A DNA stretch of 64,000 nt from Symsagittifera roscoffensis (Eukaryota; Xenacoelomorpha; Acoela; Convolutidae). Under the pieces are notes generated by a model. It was not told where the DNA came from and ran no database searches. It saw nothing but the letters and a program-made list of their open reading frames with translations. Both the position numbers and the translations under genes were made by a program. Below, one piece after another: positions 11,598 through 24,991 of this stretch. Location: NCBI RefSeq assembly GCF_963678635.1, contig NC_087062.1, forward strand, positions 10,834,670-10,898,669, in the 5' to 3' direction. Each line of letters starts with the position of its first letter. Within the stretch, counting starts at the first letter, position 1.

Positions 11598-13886
11598 GGA
11601 ACCGGAAGTGCCAACTGTTAGGAATTGTATTCTCACGGGAAAATAATTTTTAAAAGTAGACATACGCAGCTAGCCGAGGCTTACAAATAAAAAATTGATT
11701 ATACATACTTATTGTATCTTAATGGAAAACAGGCCGACTGGGACAACAAGCCCACGGGAATTTCAAGCGGAAGTGATTTCAGACTGAATATTAAACTTCA
11801 GGTCGAATGATGAACACATAAATGCATCAAAATGTTACTATTACGACTGTAATTTACTCTTTTTGTGACGACTCCAAAAATTTTGTCGGTTAAAATTGAT
11901 TACTAAATCTGGTGACCGCTTGACTAACATAAGGCTCGTCTAGCGTATCAATTTAAAATCATGAAAATCTGTCGACTAGCATAATTTTGATCATTTTTTT
12001 TCTCAAAAACAAATAATCCGTTCAAATTGAAACTTGCATTTCTGAGAAATAGAAATGTGAAATTAAACTAACAAGCAATTGAAATTTTGAAATTGGAGGA
12101 TGTTGACTTACTTAACTTACAGCAGCACAAAACAACAATAATCCGTCATAAATTGTGATCAGTCATACTTTGACCTTCGACCCAGTAAAGGATTTAAGAG
12201 GGGAGGTATATTACGAAATCTTAATGATTTTGTTTTTAGTCAATATTTAAATTTTGTGTTTCGAGCTTTATGCTAGTCGATACACCGCCTTAAATCTTTA
12301 CGTGGAGTGCTTTTAGCAAAATAACTGAACCGGTTTTTGAAATGCAAAAGTTAATAGAAAAAAGCTACATAGAATGTTGCTTGAAAAATCCATAACAACC
12401 CTTAGTCTTAGAAATGATAAAAAATAAGACAAGCAAGGCATGAAAATGAATAAAAAACCACCGTTTCATGTGTTTGAGCTTATATGATCTTCCACTTTTT
12501 ACGAATGTTTATTTCATTTTGCGGTCTGAAATTGATACAACTAGCAGACTACAAGTAAAGCTTAAATTTGATGCGTTTTTGGTGTATATTTTTTAAGAAT
12601 GTAAAATACTGGCCCTTATCCAAAAATATATATGCGTTAGGCTGTACCGCTTTATTTCCTCATTCGAATTTGTTGAGACATTTAATCAGTCAATGAGAAA
12701 TTATTCAAGCAGTCTTATACCCGAAAAACAACGAATCTAGTCGAGGCACATTGTTTGCCATAATAAACATAGACAATCAAATATTGGAAAAGAGTAATGA
12801 AAGCAAGTAAACATGAAAAAACACTGTTTTTTTTTAAAAATTTCGCAGTTGAAAGAAAAAAATTGATTCCGTTTAATTGAATTTCTAAAACGATTTATGT
12901 ATGGCGCTTTTTTGATAACATTAACCCAATTTGAGAAAACTGGGTCAAAAAGTTAAATTTTTTTTCGCTGGGAAATCTGTAAATTTAATTCACGTTTTTT
13001 TTGCGACTATTGCACGGTCGTATTTGGAGAGTGCTATTTACGTCAGTTTAAGCGGATGAGTTTCAATTGAACTCAAAAAGGGCATATATACATAAGAGCA
13101 TCTATATTTTTAGACTTTTTCCTGAACAAAAAAATCAACAAGACCTATATAATAGTCTTCACTACGTTCATTACTTTTATTCACTGTTCCAACTTTTGAG
13201 AAAAGAATGGAATCTTTGAGCCCGGTGTGGTTTCTTCATAAAACAAATACTGACTGAAAACCAGCAATTTAAGACGAACTTTTAAAAGTCGATTAAGGTA
13301 GTGCAGGCTCTCATATACAGTGCGATACTTTTTTGTTTCTTTTTCATTTTAAAATGCTCTAATAACAAAAAAGTGCATTCATATTTGTAAATGCACATTT
13401 AAAAGACCTTAGGAATAAATGCTCTTTTCGAGTGCAATGCAAGTTCATCAGCTAGAATAATCCAATTTTTAATCTATCGCGTTTTTATGCCCAAGTGTAT
13501 CAGTTTAATCCTTACATTGCCTGCAGGGATCTGATTTTCAAGAAGAACGAAACAACAATCCAATCTGTTTTAATCTTTTCACAAAAAAAATCTTGACACA
13601 TTGAAAGGCGGTTTAAAAATTTATAATTTTGCTGCGAGACAATAACTCTCGTTCTAGCTGAATTCAAATTAAAACTTAAGCAGCAAATATTTCCAAATTG
13701 AATTGAAGCAAGCTAATGAATCCAAAGTTTGCGTTCATTAAGTGGGCCGTTTTCTAAGAGTTCTAAGAGATCCGTGGCTTCGCAGTCCACTTTTCGTCTA
13801 GGGTGGTTTTGTTCAGATCAACTATTTTGTCTCTTCAATTTCATTACTTTAATCTTATCTCGTCAATTCAGATTGCTATTTTTTAA
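11598..13886. other. AT-rich non-coding DNA, nothing recognised
   Basis: No exon, RNA gene or bounded mobile element could be supported here. Confidence 0.45.
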
Positions 13887-14052
13887 AACTGTTTTACTAT
13901 TTACGCGTTGTGCATAGAAAAAAGAAAAATAGCAATTTTAGATAGAAAAAAGAGGATTAGTTTTACAACACAATACTGGCAAGATCGCTTATCTATCTAA
14001 AATTGCTATTTTTCTTTTTTTCTATGCACAACGCGTAAATAGTAAAACAGTT
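13887..14052. repeat. Long near-perfect inverted repeat (58-59 bp arms)
   Basis: The left arm 13,887-13,945 and right arm 13,995-14,052 are essentially perfect reverse complements, with at most a run-length difference in an A tract. They are separated by a 49-nt loop. Both arms contain the phrase TTTACGCGTTGTGCATAG. A transcript would form a stable hairpin. It could be a fold-back transposon, a recent inverted duplication or a small-RNA precursor. No target duplication was identified. Confidence 0.8.
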
Positions 14053-16098
14053 CGCAATTTTAAGTTCATTCTGTGGCGGTTTTGCTGCACAGCATTGGCA
14101 GATTAACAGCTTGTGTCCTCCGCTTTATGGCTGAGTAGTGTTTCTCATCTGAAAGTGCCAGTAGCACTCTTGAGTGGGGATCGTGACTTGAATGCTCGAA
14201 AAAGTGGTTCAATTCCCTTAGAGGGTTTAAACTTCAAAACGCATTGATATTTTAATTGATTTTTATTTTTTTGCCTCTTTAAAGATACTTGATGGCGTTT
14301 TGGTGTTTGTGAAAGGCAACCTTGCCTCTGAACCTAATTTTCAAGAAACCGACTTGCTCTACTGCAGGTGATTTTTTCTTGAATTTCAAGTCATCGATAT
14401 TTTCAATGCGTTATAATGCAAAATTTTTCAGTCTGTTATTTCAATTATCGATAATTGTCTTGGAAAATTATAGCTAGCACAAGTTATCTTCTGAGTTTTT
14501 GAAAGGCCGCAATAATGAAATTTTTGTATGCCGTATGGTTTTTAAATAGAATTTTGTATATCGTAAATTTGGTCAACACTGGGTGCTAAATTCCATTTTA
14601 ACTCAATTCACTTCACTTTTTCACTCTCTCTCAAGAGGTGCTACGCAGTGTCGGAATATGCCGGTCTTTTATTATTCTGAAGGAAGTTACGAGCGAAGCG
14701 AGTGAAAGACAAGTAGACGAACCACGTGATCTCAAGTGATTCCTCGCTTGAATGTTTTGTTCACGTGGTAGTTTAATGTGTCCGATCAAACTGCTTGAGG
14801 ACTATTTCAATGTCCACTTTAGATGCTGAAGAGGTTCGCTCAAAATCATTGTTCGATTTCAGAATGCGATTTTTAAATTTTATCTTCGAAATTGATTCAA
14901 ATAAAAGTAAATTTTTCTTAATTTTTCCGCATATAAAAATAATTATGCTAAGTATATCGTAATATTTATTCATCTTTATATTATGTTCATGCACTCACTG
15001 AATAACTAGTTTTTCATATATGAAAAATAAATGAGGTAAAAACACAAACAATAAAATCACGATAATAGCTTTCCATAACACTAGTAAATTTATAACACGA
15101 TTATTGCAATAGGTGGTAAATAAATAGACTTCACTCAAAGATATGTGTAATATACATATGTTTTGATATACTCTGTTTTCACACAGTATTAGAAATGTGG
15201 CTTTTTTCTCAGCACGCAATTTTTGAAGGTTTCGAGGGACCTTTTTGCATGTTTTTTGAGGGATTGTACATTTAAACAAGGAAGACTATAAGGCACATTT
15301 ATTGCACTAATTACATAATAATTACCCTGACCGATCCATTCAACAGCTATGATTACGCAACAATTGCGTAATTGCAAGACTGTGCAGGAAAGTTTTCAGG
15401 ATGTGCGGTATTAACATTTTTACATTCGCATTCTTAATTACAAATTTACATAAACTAACTTTTTTTGTTGACTTGATTTATCTGATTTAGGTATTTGTAA
15501 TCCCAAGTAAAACGGATGTAATACTTGTTTTTCATATTATTTCGGTAATTTTTCTGATTTGAATTTTTGCTTTGATTTGAATTGGGAAGTTAGCGAATGA
15601 TAAATCAAGTCTTTTTTTAGCTATAGCACCAGGTACGTAAAATATATGATTTTTTAATATTATTTTCCTTTTCTTTCGTGGCAATTGGGAGTGAAGTATT
15701 ATTCAATAAATAATGCCGTAATTTGATAAGGTTGAATAGTTTGAACCATATTTCCTAAATTTGTTTTCTTTCCAAATTTTTTTTTGCAGTAATTTGCTGT
15801 TTTCCTATTCATTATTCTTTGGAGCTTGTTAACAATTGTCTTTTCATTAGTTCAATTTTTATCTCCATTTTGCCTTCGAAATATTAGGAAGATATCTGGT
15901 ACTATCTACATTGTTTCATTTAATTAAGGCTTTTTCACTGTCTTCAGATCAGTTTTGAGTTCCATTGGCGGGAAGATGATCGGGTTGATCGTAGACATCC
16001 AACATGAAGTTCGATTCTCTTCTAGTACTGAATTTCTGCGCTTGAATTTCTGAAACATAAGTATCTTTCTGTTAAACAAATAGATATTTTTGAATACA
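14053..16098. other. AT-rich non-coding DNA
   Basis: No gene recognised. A small perfect palindrome (ATTACGCAA, 3-nt loop, TTGCGTAAT) lies at about 15,354-15,374. Confidence 0.4.
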
Positions 16099-16184
16099 AC
16101 TACCAGCAATTTTAAACAATGACAGAAACTACCAGCAATTTAAAACAATGACAGAAACTACAATCAATTTTAAACAATGACTGA
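16099..16184 (+). repeat. Three tandem 29-bp units
   Basis: The units start at 16,099, 16,128 and 16,157 with the theme ACTACCAGCAATTTTAAACA followed by ATGACAGAA. The third is the most diverged. A simple short tandem array with no coding sense. Confidence 0.7.
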
Positions 16185-16274
16185 GTTTTGAATACCAAGC
16201 TATTTGAACCAAGTACGAGCAATTTGACAAAATGACATAGCTAAACTTTACAATATTTTGTGAAGCGATAAGTT

Positions 16275-16400
16275 AGGGGCGTTCAACAGTGCCGAAGTAC
16301 AACAGTGACGAAAATGAAAAAGTGTTCAACAGTGCCGAAAATTGATGATTTTCGGGACTGTTGAACAATAAAATTATTTTCGGCACTGTTGTGCTGCCCC
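16275..16400. mobile_element. Compact hAT-type MITE
   Basis: A 126-bp element whose ends pair (AGGGGCGTTCAACAGTGCC against the inverse of GGCACTGTTGTGCTGCCCC, with mismatches near the tips). It is flanked by a perfect 8-bp duplication GATAAGTT (16,267-16,274 and 16,401-16,408). The core CAACAGTGCCGAA occurs again inside in both orientations, so the element is almost entirely palindromic. Confidence 0.8.
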
Positions 16401-16408
16401 GATAAGTT

Positions 16409-17549
16409 TAAGTGGCATAGAACGACCCCAGTTGACCTTCGTATTTTTATACGTCCGTAAAATTGCGATACTTTGCTACTTTCAGACAATTTATCTGTTT
16501 TGCTATCAACTTCTCTTTTTTTTATCGAAAAAGTGAACAAAAAATATCTGAAATCACAAACCTTTTTTTTTGAGTTGAGAGCGATGTGTCGTGACATCCA
16601 TGCACATTTCCTCTGACGCTCTGTGAAGTAAGTGCTTGAAGGTCTGTAAGACTGCGCGGACGATTTCAAACAAGAAATAAATTAGTTTCCAAGTTTGCTT
16701 ACTCACAAACAAGCTTATCCGATTGTCAAAACTATCTCGATTATCGAACTATGACGAAAAAAAGTAATTTTGTACCCAAAACGGCAAAGAAAATCAATAA
16801 ATTGAGTCGAGTTGAATTCGCAAAAGCAAACAGAAAAGAAGGTGATAGCTACTGATGCTGACTAATCACATCACGACTCTTTCTCTTCACACTAGCGATC
16901 TTGTGGAAACTTGACCAATCTCAGTACTCAGAAGCCAAACGGAATTGCCTTGAGCAATATTCGGCAAAGTTTTCCCAATATCGATTAAAGTAAAGTACAG
17001 ATTTAAATTAATCAAAATTCTAGCAATTAGTTACTGATAAAGTTAAAAAAGACTCAAAAAAAGTTGTCAAAAACTGTTAACAAGATTTCCTTTTTGTAAA
17101 TAGAATAAAAATTTTTAAAAAATAATAAATGAGCTGGACAAAATTTTTCCTGCATCCGATGCTTGTTAATATATGAGAATGAGTTTTTCCAACTGCACAG
17201 AAGTGATTGAATTTAGGAAACTGAGCAGATATTGTAAACTGAAATGAAAGTACAATTTGGACCGGAACGAAATGAAGACTAAACGGGGGTTGATACTGAA
17301 ATATTAATTTGAGTAGCGGGACATCTGCCATCGCTGCAATAAAACACAGTCTCCATTTAAGTGCAGGTGACTTCTTTTTCTCTTGCTGCAGATCACTTGA
17401 TGAATTTAAAAGCACGGTTCTTATTACAGGTGGAAATCGCCAATTGTATTAACATGCTCTATTTTTTAATAGACCCAGCTTTGTATTCGAATCTCATATA
17501 GCCGAAAAATTAAGGCAATATAAATCCCACTTATGACCTAAACAAGTAA
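16409..17549. other. Non-coding DNA, nothing recognised
   Basis: AT-rich sequence without supported features. Confidence 0.4.
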
Positions 17550-17691
17550 TGGATTTCTTTAACTGTACCCTCTTTTCAAGTGAGGGGGATTTGTTACTAG
17601 GTACAAAATTTACCTATGCTTCAGCAGTGAATATATAGTGGTGGCATTTCGTTGCTTGGTACCATAATGGGGGGATAGTTAAAGAGATCCC
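17550..17691. mobile_element. MITE-like element with 15-bp inverted ends
   Basis: TGGATTTCTTTAACTGTACCC on the left matches the inverse of GATAGTTAAAGAGATCCC on the right. A related but incomplete copy begins at 18,455, so this is a repeat family. I found no exact target duplication. Confidence 0.5.
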
Positions 17692-18454
17692 AACTTATTC
17701 CTTAAACTGAACAAAAAATATCAGAAGACGAGTTTTAGTTTGAAAGGTATGCACGACGGTTCATTTCTAAAAGTTTAACTTATTAGCGGATAAATCACAT
17801 TCGGCTTGGAGTACTTTCGTTTAAATGAAGTTGAGACTAATTTCCCACTCTCCTTTTAAAATCAGGAACTGAAAAGATTTGCTTTATTTCCAAATTTCTA
17901 TTTATTTCCGCTTTAATAAAAAAAGGTACTTTTCAAGCAGTAAGCTGGGGTTGAACTTCAAACTTATAATAGTACGGCTTCAAAGATTAATCCTCCTTAA
18001 CAAAAGTCATTTAAGTTTAAACAGGTGAAAATTGCCAAAAGATTTGCAGCAGCATCCAGGTTTTTGTTCTCTTAATCAGCATTTGTTCTTTCTTGGAGGT
18101 ATAGCTGTGATTTTGTTCCAAAAATAAGAAACTGATTTGACTCAAGTGTATGCTTGAGGTACTTGTAAAAATGAAATTTATTTCTTTTCAGAAATTTAAG
18201 CTTAATAAGCTTTGAAATGGATGATTTTAACTAGCTTCATAACAAGAAACATGAAAATGTTCTTTGTTTGCCCATTAGAAGAAAGTTGGAAGAAATAAAA
18301 ATGAGTGTATTTACCACAAGTTAGGATCAGGTCTAAAAAACGTCCAGTTTTTGTATTTGATGGGTGTGTTCATAGGTGAACAGTAATGATATCCAATGAA
18401 AATAACTCTAAGACCCCCCCCCCCCCTAAATCTGCTACTGGCATTCAAGTAAAA

Positions 18455-18565
18455 GGATCTCTTTAACTATATCCCTCCTTTTGCAAGGGGGGCGGAGATT
18501 CGTTACTATGTATAAATTTCTCATATGCTTAACTGTTCATTTATTACTTCATAAGGGGGGGGGGG
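18455..18565. mobile_element. Second, partial copy of the 17,550 repeat family
   Basis: It begins GGATCTCTTTAACTATATCC and shares the internal phrase GATTCGTTACTA with the copy at 17,550. The right end is not clear. A C-run with a hAT-like phrase (CTAAATCTGCTACTGG) lies immediately upstream at about 18,416-18,441. Confidence 0.4.
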
Positions 18566-21500
18566 GGAGGGGGATATTCGCTACTAGGCACCCGAAGGGG
18601 ATACTCGTTACTAAAAAATATTGCATTTCTTCAAAGCTTTTTCAACCGTTGAAAAATAGAATGACTTACTTGCAATAAGAAAGGAGTAATTAACGGGAAA
18701 GCAAGATTATTTTTTTCCAGAAAAAAATTAAAAAACAACAAAATTGATTACATTTTAAAATCAATTCAAATTGTACTTAGGAAAAATGTTTCAGTTAACC
18801 ATGACAATGACGATGATTAAAACACGTTCAGACCGTTGAAATACTAAATTAAAAATGCTTCCACTATCAAGACTCACTTAGATCAGCTTTGAAAAATATC
18901 AAATAATTTTTACAAGTGTCCAAAAAATAGTTCAAGCTGCCCCATAATGTCAAAATTCAAAATAAATTTCAGCCTCTCATTCAAATATATCGGTATACCA
19001 ACTCACCGTGAATAACTATAAACTAGAATGGGAACAAAAGAATAATGAATGTGCAACTCGAGCTTACATTTGGCTACACATTAAGTTTTTTTAGAACTCT
19101 ACTTAATTGAATAAATTGCGCAAGAAAAGTGATCTGTTTGTCAAATTAAGATGCTGAAAATTAAAGTTTCTATTTTTTTTTTTCATATCGAAGTATCATC
19201 ACGTCAAACAAAAATTCAAGGAAACGACGAAATTTTTCTGGCGTCCTCCATTTCTGAAAAAAGGATCGATTTCCAAGAATTTTTCATATTGATTACTCTA
19301 CCAGTGTTTACCACAAAAAACAACCTCAAACTGTTTCGAATGTCTCATTATGTAGAATGCATTTTAAAAAATTAAATGTTTTGCCTAATGCAGACGCAAA
19401 AATTTGAAAGATTGTAAATTTTTGTAAATTGTACAAATTGCGGGAGTGTTCAGATGTCGAGATATCGTAGATTTTGGGTTTTCTACAACAGATCTTCTAT
19501 AGTCTCTCCCAAATAAAAATCTTCTAGGCAAAAATATAGCGCGAGAAAGTATTGTGAACTGCCTCATTCTTGATTCCGTGCTTTTCGATAGTGATGTGCT
19601 GTTTAACGTGATTACACAAGCACATAAGCATAGCTTGTGTTATAGTATGAACACTTCTTTTTTTCCAACCTAAGTCTTAAATTTTGTGCGATGCAATTGT
19701 TGCAACAAAATGTGTTCATTTTGAAAGTGTTCATTTTGATCCAGCTATTAAGTACAGCCAATGCTAAGGATACTAACATAGACTATTATATTACTAATGG
19801 CACTTTAGCTTCAAGGTATCATGGATCTGTTGCGTAGAGATAGGGAAAAAGACCAGCAACAAAATAAGAGGATTCGAACTTGGGCAGGGTCGGATATTGT
19901 ATTGAACTTTTTCGTATGCTCGTTCAAATGCATTTGCTCTATAAACAGGCATGTTAGGTGATAAATTTCTTTTTTCTTCAAATTGACTGGTACTGCTAAG
20001 GCATCATAATTGGCTTGCGTCACTTAGCAATTGTGTAGACTCATAATTGGCGGGCGTCACTTAAGAATATTTCTAGACTCAAAGTCTTACTCATTCAGTT
20101 TTTCCCAGTAACGTTATCGGTCATAATTTTGCTTGTGTATGCGAAGTTCACCTTCGCCTCTGTGTAAAAAAAATGATTACGACGGTTTCCGATTTGTAAA
20201 CTGTCGTAAGGCCACAAGGTTAGTCCAAACCCTTTAGATTTTATTCAATTTGCAAAGTTTTGCAAACTAATTGGCAAATCAAAATTTAAAATTCCAGTAT
20301 GGCGATAGCCGAGTTGTACAATGTCAGTTGTATTTTTTCATTCTTAGATTTCATCCTCTTGTATTGTTTTAGTTCAATCGACCTACTTGATTTCCAACCC
20401 CTTGTTGGTAAACAAGTTCTTTGTTAACGTATAGTAACGCTTCGCTTACGCCCGCTGACCCGCTATTAATTTGAGACTTACGTTTAAGCAAGCTTACGAC
20501 TAAAAACACATGCATGAGAAGTGTCCAAAAAAGATTTAAAAATTTTTTGATAGTCAATTCATTAATAAATGAACTTTCTAATTGTCATGAGATCCTTTTA
20601 GAGTACGTCCAAAACCAGGTTTTTTTTCAAACATTAGTACGTATTTGATAAGATGTAAAAAAAGTCGTGGAATCAGCTAAACTAGAAGTTTAGACTTGAA
20701 GTATTTCTAATGGTCTAGAAGTAGTCTAGAAATGGTTTTCCAATTTCTTTTGAAGTATGTAATCGAAGTGATCCTCTTGAAAGCAAAACTATTGAACTTT
20801 CATATCGACAAAATCGGAATAATTGCTTAAAACATTTAGTTTTTCCAGATTGTTACAAACAGTTTTAAGTTTTTTGGATTTTTTGTTTTTCACATTATTG
20901 TACTTTTTGTAATTTTTCATTTTTCATCGTTTTTTTTACTTGTACTATCTTTTTCATTTGTCTTCAGACCTAAATATCAGCATAAGTCAAAAATGAAAGC
21001 TGTATAAATGACAGCCCTAGACTGTGAATTAGTATTCAATACTCTTTGTCCAGTATAAGGGCATGACTATTAGATTTCGGTAGTTCAGTATCTAACTTGT
21101 TAGTCATCAAATTTGTTTTGTCCTAATTTGTACAAAACAAGGTTAATTTATTTGTTTTTACTTTGTAAGTCAGCTAACAAGTGCGAAAAATGATAAATTT
21201 TCACTTATGCAAGTTTTTGAAAAAACTTCTGAGCTCAGGTTCAAGTATATGAAATTGTATCTCTCTGATGAAGTTTCTCAGATGAACTAACAAAATAGAC
21301 TTTTGCGATTATCAAATCATCTTCAAGCAATAATGAAGAGAAATACTGGATCATGGTTGCTCTTTTGCACAAAAGTTACTACTTTGCTGACTCTCTGGCT
21401 AAAAAGAGATCAACTTACTCTTTTTTAACAAAGAAGTGTCACAGAAAGGTTCCGCAAAAACTACGATAATTTGTGTGGATTTTACGAAAATTGTTCAGCA

Positions 21501-22611
21501 TTACTTCTTTTTAGATGCTACCAGAGAAACTTGAATAATATTCGTGACTAGCATGTTTTGACTTTTAATTTTAATTGCTGTCAAAGTGCATGTTTTAGTT
21601 TGTAATTGTAATTTATGCAGTAAAATTGTTCTACGATGCATTCATTCTTGTATTAGTAATTTTTGCGGAAACTGATTTTTTCTCTAAGTTCAAGTAAGTT
21701 TCAGCTAGATAAAGCATTGCGTTAAGTAGTTAGACTATCATATAAAACAAGTTATTAGTCAAATTAGATTAAAAACTTTCGTATTTCGAAATTTTTTGAG
21801 AACAATTGAAGAGAGTTTTTTTTTGCTTAACTGTTCATCATTGACTTACGAAGAACCAAAACAAAACATAAAATGATTGCCGCAATTTATACTGTACGCA
21901 TTATAAAAACATCATATTTACCAATTAGACAATGCGCGCTAAAAATTCAGTTAAAACATAGTGAGAAGGACCTGAAATTTATAACCTATCTTAATACATG
22001 GAGTCGCCCACGGACCCCTCAACCTGAGCTCCAACACCTATTACTGACACGTTTCATTGTAAAACTCGCTCAGGGACAGAAGATAGTGTAGTGGAAATGT
22101 AAGCGTGCATTTCAACAGAATGAAAAAGTTCGCAAATCGTAATATTCATGGTTTTGATTTTTTCTGGGAGTTTTTACTTTCCAACATTCTGACAAAATCA
22201 TATGACTTTGAAGATTTAGGAACTGACTTCATACACTTTAAAACATATCGATAAAGAGCTTCTATATTAACAACTTGATTCAAACAAAAACTGTTTAGTT
22301 TTACTGAATTTGTGAAATTATTACTCTGTTATTGCCAATAATGAGTAGAAAATACTTGAGACTTCAAACTTAGTATTTTACTTGTTCTGAGCAGACCGAA
22401 ATGACAAACAAATTCCAATTTACATTAAAAATGCAACCTTGGCCTAGGACATCAGCCGGCTAGACTAGATTTCATGCTGAACGTCAAATTTTTCTAGCGC
22501 TCGGCAACTTCAATTTATGACTTTTGTATAAATTCGTAAAATCAAAAAACTTATCCCCCAAAAATAGCTTTTTATGTTTATAGGGTAGTCAAGCATAAAT
22601 TCCGCATGTTG
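18566..22611. other. AT-rich non-coding DNA, nothing recognised
   Basis: About 4 kb with only short, low-complexity open frames. I see no exon, RNA gene or bounded element. Confidence 0.4.
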
Positions 22612-22710
22612 CATTGGCGGCTTTTTGAAGTGCAAAAATTATTAACTAAAATGACCTGGCATGGTACATTAGCGGTTTTTTGAAATGCAAAAAATATAAA
22701 CTAAGAAGAC
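22612..22710 (+). repeat. Short tandem duplication (about 43-bp similarity, 56-bp period)
   Basis: CATTGGCGGCTTTTTGAAGTGC at 22,612 recurs with a few changes at 22,668, each followed by a similar A-rich tail ending in AA(A/G)A(T/A)GAC. Confidence 0.55.
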
Positions 22711-23373
22711 CTCAACAAGATTTTACTTTTGAACAGTGCTAAACATCCACAATAAACTATAAAGTTAAAAAAATTTATTAATTTGCATAAAAAGTCCAAA
22801 TCCAATTTTGTACAAAATTTTTAAACTTATCAATTGTTGCTTCCCAATTTTGCTTAAGTCCCGTCCGTCTGATGTTACTAATTTTTTACTGATAGTTTTA
22901 GCCTAGTTTCATTTGAAATACTAAAAATAGAAAATATCTAATAAAAATTGATTTAAATATTGAAAACCGTGAGCAAACTAACTGCGCTACAGTCTATCAG
23001 AACTTCAACATTTGAATGCAACAAGGACCTACTAGTTTTTTTGGGGTATTAGGGTGCCACTTCTATCATCTAAAGTAATTTTAAAGTAAGTATTTTGAAA
23101 TTGCAAAAAATCTTCTGGAGAAACAAAGCAATATTGTCAAATTTTTTTCCAGACCTTTTCGTTTTATTTTATAAAACCTTTACTTGTATAAGTGCAAGTT
23201 ATTTTTTATAACCTGCCCTTTTACAGTTTTTAATTTACGTTTTTAACTTTTCATTTCTGGCAGAACAGCACGGTTTTACCACATATTAAACTGCTTGATC
23301 GATTTTTCAAAGCCTATACATTAACTCGTAAACCGTCGAAAAACTTACTGCAGATGAAATTGCAAATCTGATT

Positions 23374-23930
23374 ACAATTTTGTCTTGGCTTTTATGACAC
23401 CTCCTTTCCTTCTTGCTACCACAAAAATAAATCGGCCGCAGAAAAATTGAAGGGGAACTACAAAATGGTTGTCATCGCTTTTTAGTTTTTGCTTGAAATA
23501 CAATAAAGAAAAAAATACTTGAAGAATTTTAAGTTCTGACAACTTTCTTCAATTTGTAAATATTGCAAAATATGTAACGCAACAGGAATAATGTATACAC
23601 AAAATTTAATATAGGACAAGATAATAAAAAACAATGCACAAAAAAAACAACAAACAAAGCGCATCATTTCAATATAAAAATTACGTATTTTTACTGATAG
23701 TTTCGGCCTATAGAAACAAAAGTTAACAAAAGTGAAAAAAATCGATTATAATGGAGTAAAAATGGATTTTGTTGCCTCAAAAAATAATAACATTATAATC
23801 CATTTTCAATTTTCAGAACCTATATATAATCCATTTTCAAAACATTAAACCGGCTGCAGAAAACTTGGAGGGGAACTACTTTTTTTTCCACTTTTGTGGG
23901 CAGTGACAACCAAACTCATTTATATTCGAC
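23374..23930 (+). repeat. Two partial copies of a dispersed repeat
   Basis: 23,374-23,460 shares GTCTTGGCTTTTATGACAC, the phrase CTTGCTACCACAAAAATAAA and AGGGGAACTAC with 24,856-24,942. 23,847-23,930 shares the later part (GGCTGCAGAAAACTTGGAGG to TTTATATTCGA) with 24,912-24,991. The copy at 24,856-24,991 looks more complete. The repeat class is unknown. Confidence 0.6.
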
Positions 23931-23978
23931 TGAACAAAACTGAACTTATCAGTCGAACATATTACTTATCAGATATGT

Positions 23979-24364
23979 TTTTCTTTCGTTCAAATTGCCG
24001 CTAGATTAGATTTGAAACAAAATACGAAATTATGATTATTAAGTGTACCGAGCGAGTAGTAGTGACGCTGATTTGTTATTATTTCAAACAAAATCAAGGT
24101 TCGACAGAAAGACAGCACGCACACAGGGAAACCGCAGAACTGCTCACCACTTCATAAAAGAACAAAACTGATGACAGCCCAAATAAATCGGAGAACATAA
24201 GACAGAGACATGATAACATCTGCTACTATTGCTGCTGATGCAGTTGCTATTGCATCAGCAGAACAACCGTAGTCATTGCAGATAATGTCCCCATCTTTAA
24301 GGAGGAGCAGACATCTGCTTGCCTATTGGTAGAGCCAAAAAGATAAGAAAGCCAGAGACATAAG
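23979..24364 (+). repeat. 385-bp dispersed repeat, copy 1
   Basis: Nearly collinear with 26,281-26,664 over its whole length, at roughly 90% identity by eye. It includes the phrases AAGTGTACCGAG, CGCACACAGGG, a CTG/CAG-rich stretch and CATCTTTAAGGA. There is no open frame of note and the ends are not TG...CA. It may be a solo non-autonomous element or the end of a segmental duplication. Confidence 0.75.
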
Positions 24365-24484
24365 TGGAACCAGTTCTAATCTAGCATTTGTAGACCAATT
24401 ATATTTATGATGGAATATCACTATAAAATATTTATATTTAACCAATCTTATTCCATCTCTAACATTTACACTTATTTTTAAAAA

Positions 24485-24506
24485 CTGAAACTACGTGTAG
24501 TTTCAG
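24485..24506. repeat. Perfect 22-bp palindrome
   Basis: CTGAAACTAC, a 2-nt centre, then GTAGTTTCAG. It could be a binding site for a dimeric protein or chance. Nothing nearby explains it. Confidence 0.6.
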
Positions 24507-24855
24507 CACCAGATCAAATTGAAAATAACTTAGAATACAGTTACTCTCCTTCTGGCAACTAACTCGCATAAATCGGTATACACTAGATCTATTGAGACTA
24601 GGAGATATAAGAGTAAGATTAAGATCGGTATTAGACTAAGAAGTTGAACGAATCTATCCGGCCGAAAATAAGATAGCGTGACGAACAGACGGTATACCTT
24701 ATCTGAAAATACTCTATGAGTACAGTCAATAGTACTTAACTCATCTGGTGCGACCAACAGTCTCGAACAAGACCTTAACAAACTTAGAGTTAGAAAAAAT
24801 AGATTTAAGATTAGATAAAAGTAGATCTGAGTACAAGAGCAAATCTTATCTGAGT

Positions 24856-24991
24856 ACAATTATGTCTTGGCTTTTATGACACTTCCTTTCCTGCTTGCTA
24901 CCACAAAAATAAACAGGCTGCAGAAAACTTGGAGGGGAACTACTTTTTTTCACTTTTGTGGGCAGTGACAACGAAACTCATTTATATTCGA
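24856..24991 (+). repeat. More complete copy of the 23,374/23,847 repeat
   Basis: It carries both the GTCTTGGCTTTTATGACAC start and the GGCTGCAGAAAACTTGGAGG to TTTATATTCG end that occur separately at 23,374-23,460 and 23,847-23,930. Confidence 0.6.

Noticed and set aside
16283-16669. 128-codon minus-strand frame as a gene
   Set aside because: It runs through a palindromic MITE and has no protein-like features.
24530-24859. 109-codon hydrophobic minus-strand frame
   Set aside because: Leu-rich composition follows from AT/TC-rich DNA. No start context, splice sites or domain supports it.
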